Positions 54,541 to 62,797 are shown, counted from the stretch's first letter. The stretch is 64,000 nucleotides of DNA from Mycolicibacterium moriokaense (GCF_003201655.1 NZ_QJJU01000001.1:434001-498000), one strand, 5' to 3'. Numbers and translations: made by a program. The notes: generated from the letters alone by a model not told the origin.

Positions 54541-55158
54541 TTAAGACGGGATGGGGTGGTCGGCGGCGAATAGTTGGGTCACGTTGCGTTGGCGTTCCCG
54601 TTTGACGTTGGCCCGTGCTGCGTCGAGTGATCGGTTGAGGGTTTGTACTTCGGTGTGTGCGTCTTTCAGGTTTTGATTGGCGACTGCGAGCAGGCCGCGT
54701 AATCTCGCGTTCTCGTCGACGAGGTGGGTTCCGTTGGGGTCGTAGAGCTGACCGGTGAGATCGGCGATGCGTGAATCACGTTCCGCTAGGTCGGCTTTGA
54801 GCTTCTTGGCGTGGGCTTCGGCGTTGATTGCCCTCCCACGCCAGGACGAGGTCCGCCCGTCGATGTTCTGTTCAGCGCGGATGGTGGTGGCGATCTGGGA
54901 GGCATTGCGCGCATCGAGGATTGCTTGCGTGAGTTCGGGGTGGCGTGGGTCGTAGATGAACGTCTTACCTACCCCGGCCAGGTCGCACACGTCTTTGACG
55001 GTGAACGGAATTCCCGTTTTTGCAAGCTTGCCGAGTGCTTTTCGGACCCGTTGTTCGCACTCAGTGCTGCGGTGTGCTCGTTTCTCGATCGCCTCCACCG
55101 GCCGCCTGCGGTTCGTTGTAGCCGCACTGCTCCGAGGTCCTGTGTTTTGACTGTTCAT
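54541..55158 (-). CDS. tnpC: DUF6262/TnpC-like transposition protein
   Basis: A 205-residue protein. It is helical, with ECEQRVRKALGKLAKTGIPF and TVKDVCDLAGVGKTFIYDPR resembling a helix-turn-helix near residues 35-75, and a coiled-coil-like C-terminal half (KLKADLAERDSRIADLTGQL, LLAVANQNLKDAHTEVQTL). This is the DUF6262 family always found as third gene after paired tyrosine recombinases in Tn554-type elements (Tn554 TnpC is 125 aa). ATG at 55158 overlaps the tnpB stop as ATGA. It may help orient or direct insertion as in Tn554. Confidence 0.82.
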   Translation of the reverse strand: MNSQNTGPRSSAATTNRRRPVEAIEKRAHRSTECEQRVRKALGKLAKTGIPFTVKDVCDLAGVGKTFIYDPRHPELTQAILDARNASQIATTIRAEQNIDGRTSSWRGRAINAEAHAKKLKADLAERDSRIADLTGQLYDPNGTHLVDENARLRGLLAVANQNLKDAHTEVQTLNRSLDAARANVKRERQRNVTQLFAADHPIPS

Positions 55159-57815
55159 GGTGTGGACATCTCCGATCCCTGTGTTGGCTGCGAGAGCTGG
55201 TCGAGGGTCCAGCCGGTGGTGAAAACCGGATGGAAGTAGTCGTGAACGGGGCTGCGTAGGTCGAGCTTTTCGGCTTCTTCGAGCAGGCCGAGCTCATCGA
55301 GGGCTTCGCGTAGTCCGGCAAGAACGGGTTGCCAGGGATCCCACGCGGACAGGATGTAGTCGCGGGCGTCATCGTTGGGAGCACCTTCGGCGAAGTGAAA
55401 AGCAGCATCGCGCTTGCGTTCCCAATACGCGAGGTCAGCTCCGGTGAGGGCGAAGTGTTCGCATGGGCCTTGGGGGCCGTTGGTGCAGTTCTTCGAGAAT
55501 GGGCAGCTGTCCCCGCCGACCACTGGGCCGTATCGGCAGATTCCGTGTTCCACCGGTATCACTGCCAGGTCGATCCTGGCGCGAACGGAACCGCCGTCGG
55601 TGTTGAGGTCGCCGGGGCGCAGCAGGATGGTTCCGGGCTTATTGGTGCCTGGGCCGGCAGCCCAGACCTGTTTGAGATGCTTGGCCATGCTTTCGTCGTT
55701 GTAGCGGGCGTAGTGCGCGAGCGCTTCGTCGGAGAAGTGTCCGAGCATCTGTCGGACCAGGTCTGCCGGTGCACCGTTGTTGAGCAGGGATGTCGCCAGC
55801 GTTGCCCGGGTCTGGTGTGTGGTGATCCCGGAGAGTCCGAGGCTTGCGAACCATTTCGTCCATGCGTTGCGAAACGCGGTATAGGAGATTTCTAGGGTCA
55901 GGTCGGGGTTTAAGAACGCGCCGGGGAACAGCGGCATGGTCCGTTCCCATTCGGCCTCCAGCCGCTCGCGCCCGGGACCGTCGAGCGCGGCGAGCCGTTT
56001 GTGGTAGCGCGCACGAAGCTTGGCTTTAGTGATGGTCTGGCGCCGCAATAGTCGTTCGTAAATCGGTGTGTGGCAGGGCATGCCGTAGTCGATGACCTTT
56101 ACTTTGGTGATGTCGCGCCACAGGTAGGGCTGCGCGGCACCTACCATGCCGATGCACCCGAGACGGAGTTTGAGGACTTCGCTGATCCGACCGCCCTGAA
56201 AAGCCTGCGTGAGCCACACGTCAGATAGACCGACGGCGGCAAGATCCAATTCGTCCAGTGCATGCAGGTTGTCTGGATCAACGAGAAGTTGAAAATCACC
56301 GAAGCTCAAGGGCCGGGGCAGAGGGTTTCTGGCGGGAACCGGGAATTCGGGGAACCGCAGGATGAAGTCCTCCGTCGTTGGGCCTGTTCGGCCGCGCTCC
56401 TTGTTGTGTTGCAACACAACATGTGCGTTGCGCATTAATACGTGGCGTGCTCGTTCGGTCAGCACCCCGTCGACTTTTCTGGCTTCGCATATCAGCGGTG
56501 GGACTGGGATCTGCTCGTTGAACCACAGGTTGAGCAGTTCTCTGATGGCCTGAGCGTCTGCGGCTGACAGTAACGTCGGATCGTGCCCGTGGTCGGGCCT
56601 GATCTGCTCAAGAACGTAGGACAGCAACATGACGCCGTAGCGTCGGTAATACACCGTCCCAGCGGAGCGCCGCTTCCCGTCGGGTTCTAAGGACTCGTCG
56701 TAGAGGTAGTCCCACAGCGCGTCACGCAGCCAACGTTGGGAAACACGGTTAAGGTCCCACACCACGCGCCGGCGTTCGTCACCTTGAGTTCCGTAAAACG
56801 GCTTCCCACCGGAGATGACGGGGTCGAACCACCCCGCCTCCTTCGCGGTCTCCTTGGTCAGCATAAGGCTGCGCGCAGCGATGGGCAGATCGCGCCAAAT
56901 GCGTTGCCGGACTCTTTTGGACGGATCTTCGGCCATCACGTCAACGATCGGGTCGACGAGCGAAACAGCCCCCACCGCCGCAAGTTGGTCCACCACGTCC
57001 TGGATATCGATGGGCCGCCACTGCGTGCGCCGTGCCGTTTTCGCGTGACGGTCAAGCCCGTAGCGGATTTCGCGCTGCAAGCTGCGCGGCAGAGCCGCCA
57101 AGTGCACTTCGCCGCGACTGTCGGGAGGCCTCACCGACGCGAGCGTCGATGGCGACTTCAGCCATTCCTCGAAAACCGACAACGAAGGTTCCGCCCCGCG
57201 TCGCCCAATCCAAAGTATCCAGCCCCGCAGATGCGTTCGGCACAACGATCGCTTCTCCGAGCCACTGAACCGGCTACAGTCGGCATCTCGGACGCAGGGC
57301 CGGACTGCGCACTCGGCGCCGAAGGGCGGTAGAGGTTCTTGTGTTGCACGCCAATCCGATTCGCTCACGCCCTGCTGGCGGGCATTTCGCAAACTGTTTG
57401 AATGCTGCATGCAGTATCCATTCCCAGATACTTCACGGTGATCACCGCAGATTGAGCACCCCTGCCGGCGAACCAACGCCCACCCCCAACTTTGGGAGCC
57501 AGTCGGCCGCGCAGTGGTGACGAACTCGGCCAGACTGGTCGACTCCTCGACCTCGGCGAATTCACGCGCGTGTTGAACGCACATCAGATTGGTATAAGTC
57601 TTCCCAGGGGAGCCCAGGCACCCAACAACCGGGCACGCCCACCCGTAGGTGGAATGATTGCGCGGGAACACGATTGGCTCTGCCAATAACCACGCCGGGA
57701 ACCGCTGGCTGATCAACCGATACCGCTGCTCTGCGGTGAGCTGCAAGTAGTCCGAAGTCGTATCGACGACAAGTTGGGGGCCCGATTGCTCGCTGGTTGC
57801 GGTCTCGACGCTCAC
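55155..57815 (-). CDS. tnpB: Tyrosine recombinase of Tn554 TnpB type
   Basis: An 886-residue recombinase; the GTG at 57815 overlaps the tnpA stop (GTGA). Residues 55-200 carry three Cys/His modules (C61-C66/C79-H82; C120-C123/C135-H138; C169-C174/C192-H195) that look like zinc-binding knuckles. The catalytic domain starts near 520: Arg I in FQGGRISEVLK (R543), HQTR (H667, R670), H693 in LGHFSDEA, and Tyr nucleophile Y702 in ALAHYARY. A second Cys cluster (CRYG...CPFSKNC...CEHF, 760-785) follows, as in Tn554 TnpB. Longer than Tn554 TnpB (630 aa) mainly by the N-terminal zinc region. Confidence 0.9.
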   Translation of the reverse strand: MSVETATSEQSGPQLVVDTTSDYLQLTAEQRYRLISQRFPAWLLAEPIVFPRNHSTYGWACPVVGCLGSPGKTYTNLMCVQHAREFAEVEESTSLAEFVTTARPTGSQSWGWALVRRQGCSICGDHREVSGNGYCMQHSNSLRNARQQGVSESDWRATQEPLPPFGAECAVRPCVRDADCSRFSGSEKRSLCRTHLRGWILWIGRRGAEPSLSVFEEWLKSPSTLASVRPPDSRGEVHLAALPRSLQREIRYGLDRHAKTARRTQWRPIDIQDVVDQLAAVGAVSLVDPIVDVMAEDPSKRVRQRIWRDLPIAARSLMLTKETAKEAGWFDPVISGGKPFYGTQGDERRRVVWDLNRVSQRWLRDALWDYLYDESLEPDGKRRSAGTVYYRRYGVMLLSYVLEQIRPDHGHDPTLLSAADAQAIRELLNLWFNEQIPVPPLICEARKVDGVLTERARHVLMRNAHVVLQHNKERGRTGPTTEDFILRFPEFPVPARNPLPRPLSFGDFQLLVDPDNLHALDELDLAAVGLSDVWLTQAFQGGRISEVLKLRLGCIGMVGAAQPYLWRDITKVKVIDYGMPCHTPIYERLLRRQTITKAKLRARYHKRLAALDGPGRERLEAEWERTMPLFPGAFLNPDLTLEISYTAFRNAWTKWFASLGLSGITTHQTRATLATSLLNNGAPADLVRQMLGHFSDEALAHYARYNDESMAKHLKQVWAAGPGTNKPGTILLRPGDLNTDGGSVRARIDLAVIPVEHGICRYGPVVGGDSCPFSKNCTNGPQGPCEHFALTGADLAYWERKRDAAFHFAEGAPNDDARDYILSAWDPWQPVLAGLREALDELGLLEEAEKLDLRSPVHDYFHPVFTTGWTLDQLSQPTQGSEMSTP

Positions 57816-59044
57816 GATGCCGCTCCGCCGCTGCTGGGTCCGGCGTTTAATCCAGGAGCCGCATCCCACACCCGATGAAGATGCTTCATCGCCTCCCTGT
57901 TCGCCGACTTCCCGTAAAGCTCGGTAACCATCGATGGGCTGGACCAGCCGAACTCCTGAGCGACCATCTCTGCGTTGAAGTCCGTAGCCGCGTATAACGC
58001 TGCTGCGGCCCGGTGACGGAATGCGTGAGGGGTGATGCGGGCGTCCAATCCGGCGCGCCCGCAGGACCGTCTCAGCATCTTGCGGACGCCGCTGGTGCTC
58101 AGCGCTCTGCCCGGTGACGTGCCCTGCAGATGCACGAGCACTTGCTCGTGATCGACCAGGTGCGAGATCCCGTGATACTCGTCGAGCAGATACCCGTAGA
58201 AGGTGCTGATCATGGCGGGACTCAGCGCGCGGATAACCCCGTCCAGCACGTAACCTTCCGGGCTCAGGCCGGAAGTCGCGTATGCCTTGGCCCGCGCCCG
58301 GTTGGGGTTGTCCTCACGGCCGACAATATGAACGTGAGGGTCGGCGCGCTGCCCGCAGGGATGGCCGTCGATCAGATGCAGATCGCAGAAACGCAATCCG
58401 CACATCGCACCGACACGCAAACCGCCGTCGCGCAGCCACGTGACGATCATGAGATCGCGGGCGGTCGTCAACACCGACGGCTCGAACAGGGACCGCACCA
58501 CAGCGTCAGCCAGAAACCGTGGCCTGCGCGCAGACTTGCGGGGCGCGAGTGGATTTGATGAAACGACCCGCGACCCTTTGCGCTTCGGCTGCCGCGGCGC
58601 GGCCTCAAATCCGGCGGCCAGCTCGGCGCTGGCTTCCCCCTTCGCCGCCAGGGCGAGGTAATACACTTTGACGATCGTGGCCACATTGGCCGCCGCCGAC
58701 GGCCCCAAGGGTTTCTGCTCCGACGCCCGCCACGCCACACCGTAGACGCCGTCCGCCTGCCCGGTGAGCCCATTCATATAGCGGCGCAAGTCATCCAGAG
58801 TCACCGTGCTGGTCGACTTGCGATTCACATGAAGCCAATTGAGATGATCGACCAGGCTGTACGCGTAAGTCTGCTGAGTAGACGGGCCGAACTGCGTCAA
58901 CACATCCAACGACGGCCGATGCAACTCGCCTGCCGGCGTGAAAATCCAGTACGACTGGCGGCCACCCGCGTGACCAATCCTTCGGACAGTAAACCCACCT
59001 TCGAGCAAGTCTCCACCTCCCCAGTAGCAATGTGGCGAACGCAT
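57812..59044 (-). CDS. tnpA: Tyrosine recombinase of Tn554 TnpA type
   Basis: A 410-residue recombinase. The ATG at 59044 is chosen because upstream of it the frame runs into the cpaF remnant; it lies inside a 13-bp hairpin. A SAM-like core-binding domain occupies residues ~45-150 (QQTYAYSLVDHLNWLH). Catalytic residues: R210 in RDGGLRVGAMCG, H340/R343 in PHAFRHRAAAAL, and Y377 in VTELYGKS. The usual second His is W367 (EFGWSSPSM), as seen in some family members. It is the first gene of the tnpABC operon. Confidence 0.9.
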   Translation of the reverse strand: MRSPHCYWGGGDLLEGGFTVRRIGHAGGRQSYWIFTPAGELHRPSLDVLTQFGPSTQQTYAYSLVDHLNWLHVNRKSTSTVTLDDLRRYMNGLTGQADGVYGVAWRASEQKPLGPSAAANVATIVKVYYLALAAKGEASAELAAGFEAAPRQPKRKGSRVVSSNPLAPRKSARRPRFLADAVVRSLFEPSVLTTARDLMIVTWLRDGGLRVGAMCGLRFCDLHLIDGHPCGQRADPHVHIVGREDNPNRARAKAYATSGLSPEGYVLDGVIRALSPAMISTFYGYLLDEYHGISHLVDHEQVLVHLQGTSPGRALSTSGVRKMLRRSCGRAGLDARITPHAFRHRAAAALYAATDFNAEMVAQEFGWSSPSMVTELYGKSANREAMKHLHRVWDAAPGLNAGPSSGGAAS

Positions 59045-59054
59045 TGCTACTGGG
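59020..59054 (-). promoter_or_regulatory. 13-bp hairpin containing the tnpA start codon
   Basis: cccagtagcaatg (minus strand, 59054-59042) and cattgctactggg (59032-59020) are perfect complements around a 9-base loop. The tnpA ATG is the last three bases of the first arm, so the folded message would occlude its start; alternatively it is a recombinase or regulator binding site near the element end. Confidence 0.7.
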
Positions 59055-59120
59055 CGTTCGTCACTTGGGGAAAGAGGCTCGCCGCGAACGTAACGTACGT
59101 TTACGGAATAGTCAGCTAAG

Positions 59121-59432
59121 ACCGGCCACGACGGCGGCGCAGGGACGGTACACGCCAACAACCCCGCCGAGGTTCCGGCTCGCCTCGAAGCGCTTGCCTC
59201 GCTCGGCGGGCTTGACCGCGCGGCGTTGCACAGCCAACTGGCCGCGGCGGTGCAGGTGGTGGTGCACGTGAGCCGCAACAGAAACGGCACGCGTCGGTTG
59301 AGTGAGATCGGAGTGCTCAGGCCCGGAGAAGACGGGCGTGTCCGGGTGGCCACCGCGTGGCATGTTGACACCGGATTGGGCTGCGGTCGTGAGCATTTGG
59401 CAATGCTGCTGCGAAACCGGGTTCTGCCGTGA
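59121..59432 (+). pseudogene. CpaF/TadA-type secretion ATPase, 3' part
   Basis: Begins at acc (59121) and continues the native frame: TGHDGGAGTVHANNPAEVPA, then QLAAAVQVVVHVSRN and the end LRNRVLP. Its first motif is the conserved His box of the secretion ATPase (GTxHAN). 103 residues plus stop; no start codon in frame between the junction and the conserved part, so it is unlikely to be made unless by read-through. Its stop overlaps the TadB-like start (GTGA). Confidence 0.93.
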
Positions 59433-60214
59433 GTGGCGCGTTGATAGCGCTGGCGCTGGCGCTTGTTTTGACGCCGGCAGGCTGCCGGCGCAGGCTCCAA
59501 ACACTCGGCCTTCTCATGCCCGCGCGCCGTCGGTTCCCGGTGCTGCCGTGCGCGGCCGCCGTCGTCGTGGCGTTGGCGATCGTGCTTCCTGTCAGCGTCG
59601 TGGTGGCCTGCTCGATGGTCGGTGTCACGCTGTGGATGCGCAGGCGGCGATGGGCTCGGCTGCGGCGCCGCGCCACCGAGTCCGAGGCATTGCAGGGCGC
59701 ATTGGATGTTCTCGTCGGCGAGCTGCGAGTTGGCGCCCATCCAGTTGCCGCGTTCAGCGTCGCAGCAGGCGAGGTCGACGGCGCGGTTGCGGCATCACTT
59801 CGTGCGGTCGCCGCGCGTGCGCGGTTGGGGGCCGACGTCGCCGGCGGCCTGCGCAGCGTAGCCGGAAATTCGTCGCTGTCCGCGCATTGGGAGCGGCTCG
59901 CGGTGTGCTGGCAACTAGCTCAGGACCACGGCCTTGCGATCGCGACGCTGATGCAGGCCGCCCAGCGGGACATCGTCGAACGGGGCCGCTTTACGGCAAA
60001 GGTCGACGCAGGGATGGCCGGCGCGCGCACCACTGCTGCTGTGCTGGCCGGGTTGCCGGTCCTTGGCGTCGGTCTCGGACAGTTGATCGGGGCAGATCCA
60101 GTGGCCTTCCTGCTGTCTGGCGGATCGGGCGGCTGGCTGTTGGTCATCGGCGTCGCATTAGCGTGCGGTGGGCTGGTGTGGTCGGACCGCATCACCGCGC
60201 AGGTGTCGACATGA
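59429..60214 (+). CDS. TadB-type pilus assembly membrane protein (Rv3658c-like)
   Basis: A 261-residue protein. It starts at GTG 59429 overlapping the cpaF stop. Hydrophobic segments at 3-20 (ALIALALALVLTPAG) and 36-60 (CAAAVVVALAIVLPVSVVV), then a cytoplasmic T2SSF domain (ALQGALDVLVGELRVGAHPV near residue 90) and two C-terminal helices (TTAAVLAGLPVLGVGLGQLI, WLLVIGVALACGGLVW). It would act as the inner-membrane platform of a Tad pilus with CpaF and TadC. Coupled to the TadC-like gene by ATGA. Confidence 0.85.
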   Translation: MSGALIALALALVLTPAGCRRRLQTLGLLMPARRRFPVLPCAAAVVVALAIVLPVSVVVACSMVGVTLWMRRRRWARLRRRATESEALQGALDVLVGELRVGAHPVAAFSVAAGEVDGAVAASLRAVAARARLGADVAGGLRSVAGNSSLSAHWERLAVCWQLAQDHGLAIATLMQAAQRDIVERGRFTAKVDAGMAGARTTAAVLAGLPVLGVGLGQLIGADPVAFLLSGGSGGWLLVIGVALACGGLVWSDRITAQVST

Positions 60215-60786
60215 GTTGGGCTGCTTTGCTTTTGGCGGCCGCACTGGTGATCGGCAGGGACTCTAGCGTCGAGGTCCGGGCGGGTTTGACGGCTGTCCCG
60301 CCGCGACGTCGGTCAACGCCGCCGAGCGCGTGTGATCCACTGGCCGCAGCGTCGAGCTTCGATGTTCTTGCGGCATGCCTGCGTTCGGGGATGGCTGTGT
60401 CGACGGCCGCGTCGGCGACCGCGCCGTCTGCTCCTGCGGCACTGGCGATGCTGCTCAGCCGTGCCGCCGACCTGTTGGCGCTTGGTGCCGAGCCGGCATC
60501 AGCGTGGGCGAGCCCGGGTGGCCCGGTTGGCAAGCATGCCGAAGCGCTGTTGCGGCTAGCCCGACGGTCGGCATCGTCGGGAACTGCGCTGGCACAAGGA
60601 GTTGCGGAGCTAGCCGACGAATCGCGTCACGAGGCGGCCGATGCCGCGAGCGCCGCAGCGGAGCGGGCCTCGGTGTTGATCGCAGGGCCACTGGGCCTGT
60701 GCTACCTGCCTGCGTTCGTGTGTTTGGGGATCATCCCGGTGGTTGCCGGGTTGGCCGGTGGCGTACTGAGGTCGGGAATTCTATGA
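60211..60786 (+). CDS. TadC-type pilus assembly membrane protein (Rv3657c-like)
   Basis: A 191-residue protein of the T2SSF family, starting at ATG 60211 (overlap ATGA with TadB-like). N-terminal hydrophobic helix (WAALLLAAALVIGRD), central cytoplasmic helices (SSFDVLAACLRSGMAVSTAA, HAEALLRLARRSASSGTAL), and a C-terminal membrane pair (GPLGLCYLPAFVCLGIIPVV). Typical of the short mycobacterial TadC-like protein. It partners with TadB-like in the platform. Confidence 0.85.
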   Translation: MSWAALLLAAALVIGRDSSVEVRAGLTAVPPRRRSTPPSACDPLAAASSFDVLAACLRSGMAVSTAASATAPSAPAALAMLLSRAADLLALGAEPASAWASPGGPVGKHAEALLRLARRSASSGTALAQGVAELADESRHEAADAASAAAERASVLIAGPLGLCYLPAFVCLGIIPVVAGLAGGVLRSGIL

Positions 60787-60812
60787 CGGCAGAAGGTAAA
60801 TGAAGGGAAATC

Positions 60813-61019
60813 ATGATGGTAGGAGACAAGGTCCGGTCGCTGTGGGCGCAGCTGACGTTGTTGGTGGTGGACGACGACGGCATGTCGACGGTCGAGTATG
60901 CGATTGGAACCATCGCCGCCGCGGCGTTCGGTGCCATCCTGTACACGGTGATCACCGGCGACTCGATCGTCAGCGCGTTGACCAACATCATCAACCGGGC
61001 GTTGAACACCAACGTCTAG
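60813..61019 (+). CDS. Flp-type pilin-like protein, DUF4244 (Rv3656c-like)
   Basis: A 68-residue protein with a prepilin-type cleavage motif: Gly23 followed by MSTVEYAIG, with the conserved Glu at +5 and Tyr at +6. The hydrophobic helix IGTIAAAAFGAILYTVITG follows. Would be processed by a prepilin peptidase and assembled into a thin pilus. Probably dependent on the disrupted CpaF for export. Confidence 0.88.
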   Translation: MMVGDKVRSLWAQLTLLVVDDDGMSTVEYAIGTIAAAAFGAILYTVITGDSIVSALTNIINRALNTNV

Positions 61020-61021
61020 TC

Positions 61022-61375
61022 GGTGAGTGCGGCTGGAGTTGGATCGCCGGCTCGGCCGGCGGTGTCACCATCGAGGCGGCGTTCGCGATCGCTGCCCTGG
61101 TCGTCGTGCTCGTCGTGTGTGTATCAGGGCTCACCGCGGTATCGATGCAAGTGCGGTGCGTCGACGCAGCGCGCGAGGCTGCTCGCCTCGCCGCACGGGG
61201 CGATGAAGGCTCGACAAGCGATGCCGCACAGCGCATCGCGCCCGACGGGGCGGCCGTACATCTACGGCGCGACGGTGAGTTCGTGGTCGCGAGGGTCACC
61301 GCGAAATCACCGCTGCTGCCTGGCATCACCATCGCGGCAGAGGCGGTCGCGGCAGCCGAGCCTGGTCCACGCTGA
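61022..61375 (+). CDS. TadE-like protein (Rv3655c-like), start unclear
   Basis: A TadE-like pseudopilin: hydrophobic N-terminal helix (GGVTIEAAFAIAALVVVLVV) with the Glu that resembles a prepilin motif, then MQVRCVDAAREAARLAARGD. The frame is open from before 61022 but no ATG or GTG in this frame lies between the pilin stop (61019) and the hydrophobic helix. A GTG at 61023 is in another frame. Either the start was lost, a frameshift exists near 61030, or an unusual start is used. About 118 residues of coding match. Confidence 0.7.
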   Translation, partial: GECGWSWIAGSAGGVTIEAAFAIAALVVVLVVCVSGLTAVSMQVRCVDAAREAARLAARGDEGSTSDAAQRIAPDGAAVHLRRDGEFVVARVTAKSPLLPGITIAAEAVAAAEPGPR

Positions 61376-61718
61376 GCACGGCTCTGCCAGTCTGATTGCC
61401 GTTGCGATGATGGCGGTCCTGCTGACGATCACCGTCGGCGGTGTGTACGTCGGGTCCGCGGCGATCGCCCGCCACCGGGCGCAGGCGGCGGCCGACCTGG
61501 CCGCGGTGGCCGCGGCGGTGCACCTCGCCGACGGCACACACGCGGCCTGCTCGCGGGCATCGGCGTTGGCACTCGCGATGAACGCGGCCGTCACCCGTTG
61601 CCAGGTCGAGGATCTCGATGTGCTCGTCACCGTCGAGTCACGCGTACCGCTTGGACGGATCGCGGTGGGGCCGGCGCGCGCCACGGCAAGGGCCGGTCCG
61701 GTTGACACCGGGAGCTAG
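61362..61718 (+). CDS. TadG-like secretion-neighbourhood protein (Rv3654c-like), start unclear
   Basis: A hydrophobic N-terminal helix (SASLIAVAMMAVLLTITVGG) followed by RHRAQAAADLAAVAAAVHLA and the double-Cys tail typical of the helicase/secretion-neighbourhood TadE-like family. 61362 is the conserved-frame boundary, not a usual start (CTG); the first canonical start is ATG 61407 within the helix. It overlaps the end of the TadE-like gene. It meets the convergent PAS-like gene by 4 bp. Confidence 0.7.
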   Translation: MVHAEHGSASLIAVAMMAVLLTITVGGVYVGSAAIARHRAQAAADLAAVAAAVHLADGTHAACSRASALALAMNAAVTRCQVEDLDVLVTVESRVPLGRIAVGPARATARAGPVDTGS

Positions 61719-62797
61719 GGCTTGGCTGCTCTGTCCTTGCGGGGCTTGGCCTTTCGCTTTGGGGCTTCAGCGTCGTCGATATCCTCTAGCCCGGCGGCCG
61801 CGATCTGATCATCGGTGGGAACACGTAGCGTCGCCATCCCTGCGTAGATATCCTCTTCGAGCTGAACGCGGTTGACTGTGACATGGACGGGCGTCCATCC
61901 ACCGCCGTTGGCCTTCATGCGCAGCACGCCCGATGCCGAGCCGGTGGCGAATTCTGCTGCCATCTTTGCCATTTGGCTCCGATCGGCGGGGTGGACGGCA
62001 TGGTCTCCTGCCATGCTGGCGCGCCAGTCGAAGAAGGGCACCGGATCGTCGAGCCACTTCAACAGCGTCCAGTTCTTGAGATCGACGATGCACCTATAGA
62101 CGTCGGGTTGTGCCAATCCTGCGAGGATCCGCTGCGCCAGGTAGTCATGAGGCACGTTCGGGTCCTCGCGCACGCTGCGCCAGTTCATTGCTCGGCAGAT
62201 CAGTCGTTCGCTGCCGTCATCTTCGCTCTCCTGCAGCACACGGGAGACAAAGCCGATGGTGATCGGGTCACCATTGAAATCCGTTATGTCCCAGGTACTG
62301 CAGAACTTCGTGCCGAGCTCGGGTTTGATCGCCATCGACAACACTTTGGCTTCGCTGGGGTTGAGATCGCGCCGCGGCAGGTCGTCGGCGAACGCCCTGC
62401 CGTGGGTTGGCGCCTTCTCCGGATCCCATCCGCTGTTCGCCAGCGACTCGGGGGTGTCGGTCGCGGTCGCGTTCGTCAGGTCCCAGATCAGCGGTCCTGG
62501 TGTCGGGCGGTCCGGCGGATCCATCTCAGGAGGACCGATCCACACGTGCACGCCGTGGATGCGCCCATCGGACATCTGGACAACTTCAGTACGAATTACG
62601 CGGTCATGCTTCGGTGTGATGCTGCTCAGCCCGACTCCGGCGCGCACGGTCTCGCCGATGGCCGTCTGGATCGCCATGAGATGCGGGTTTCGCCTCAAGA
62701 ATGCGCTGATTGGAACGAGATTCTTGGTTCGAGGACCTTGTGCGACGACGACGGGCTCGCTGCCGAGAACTTCCACGAGCAGCCAGTCGTGGTTCAT
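61715..62797 (-). CDS. PAS/DUF5593-type mycobacterial protein
   Basis: A 360-residue cytosolic protein. N-terminal part holds a conserved domain (MNHDWLLVEVLGSEPVVVAQ, IQTAIGETVRAGVGLSSITP, VHVWIGPPEMDPPDRP) and the middle is PAS/GAF-like (GTKFCSTWDITDFNGDPITI, WTLLKWLDDPVPFFDWRASM). The C-terminal tail is basic (KRKAKPRKDRAAKP). The DUF5593-type domain is found in several mycobacterial paralogues without assigned function. It is convergent with the Tad locus. Confidence 0.72.
   Translation of the reverse strand: MNHDWLLVEVLGSEPVVVAQGPRTKNLVPISAFLRRNPHLMAIQTAIGETVRAGVGLSSITPKHDRVIRTEVVQMSDGRIHGVHVWIGPPEMDPPDRPTPGPLIWDLTNATATDTPESLANSGWDPEKAPTHGRAFADDLPRRDLNPSEAKVLSMAIKPELGTKFCSTWDITDFNGDPITIGFVSRVLQESEDDGSERLICRAMNWRSVREDPNVPHDYLAQRILAGLAQPDVYRCIVDLKNWTLLKWLDDPVPFFDWRASMAGDHAVHPADRSQMAKMAAEFATGSASGVLRMKANGGGWTPVHVTVNRVQLEEDIYAGMATLRVPTDDQIAAAGLEDIDDAEAPKRKAKPRKDRAAKP

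Larger units (their letters stand above)
52543..59120. mobile_element. Tn554-type transposon inserted in the cpaF/tadA-like gene
   Basis: A 6,578-bp insertion. Native gene reads ...ctcgccgcgctcaac up to 52542 and continues accggccacgac from 59121; joining these restores the frame and the motif AALN-TGHDGG. Content: tnpA, tnpB (tyrosine recombinases) and tnpC (DUF6262) on the minus strand, plus an MTHFR-like gene (minus) and a HAD gene (plus) as cargo. There is no target duplication, as expected for Tn554. A short inverted TTAGYTG occurs close to both ends (52550-52556 and complement of 59113-59119). No terminal DDE transposase or long inverted repeats are seen. Confidence 0.85.

Noticed and set aside
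52543..59120. Prophage or integrative plasmid
   Set aside because: No replication, capsid or conjugation genes; only the recombinase trio and two cargo genes are present, and no tRNA attachment site is at the ends.
59045..59740. Extension of tnpA through the cpaF remnant (to 642 residues)
   Set aside because: These codons are the antisense of the intact cpaF and tadB coding sequence, so they cannot belong to the element's protein.
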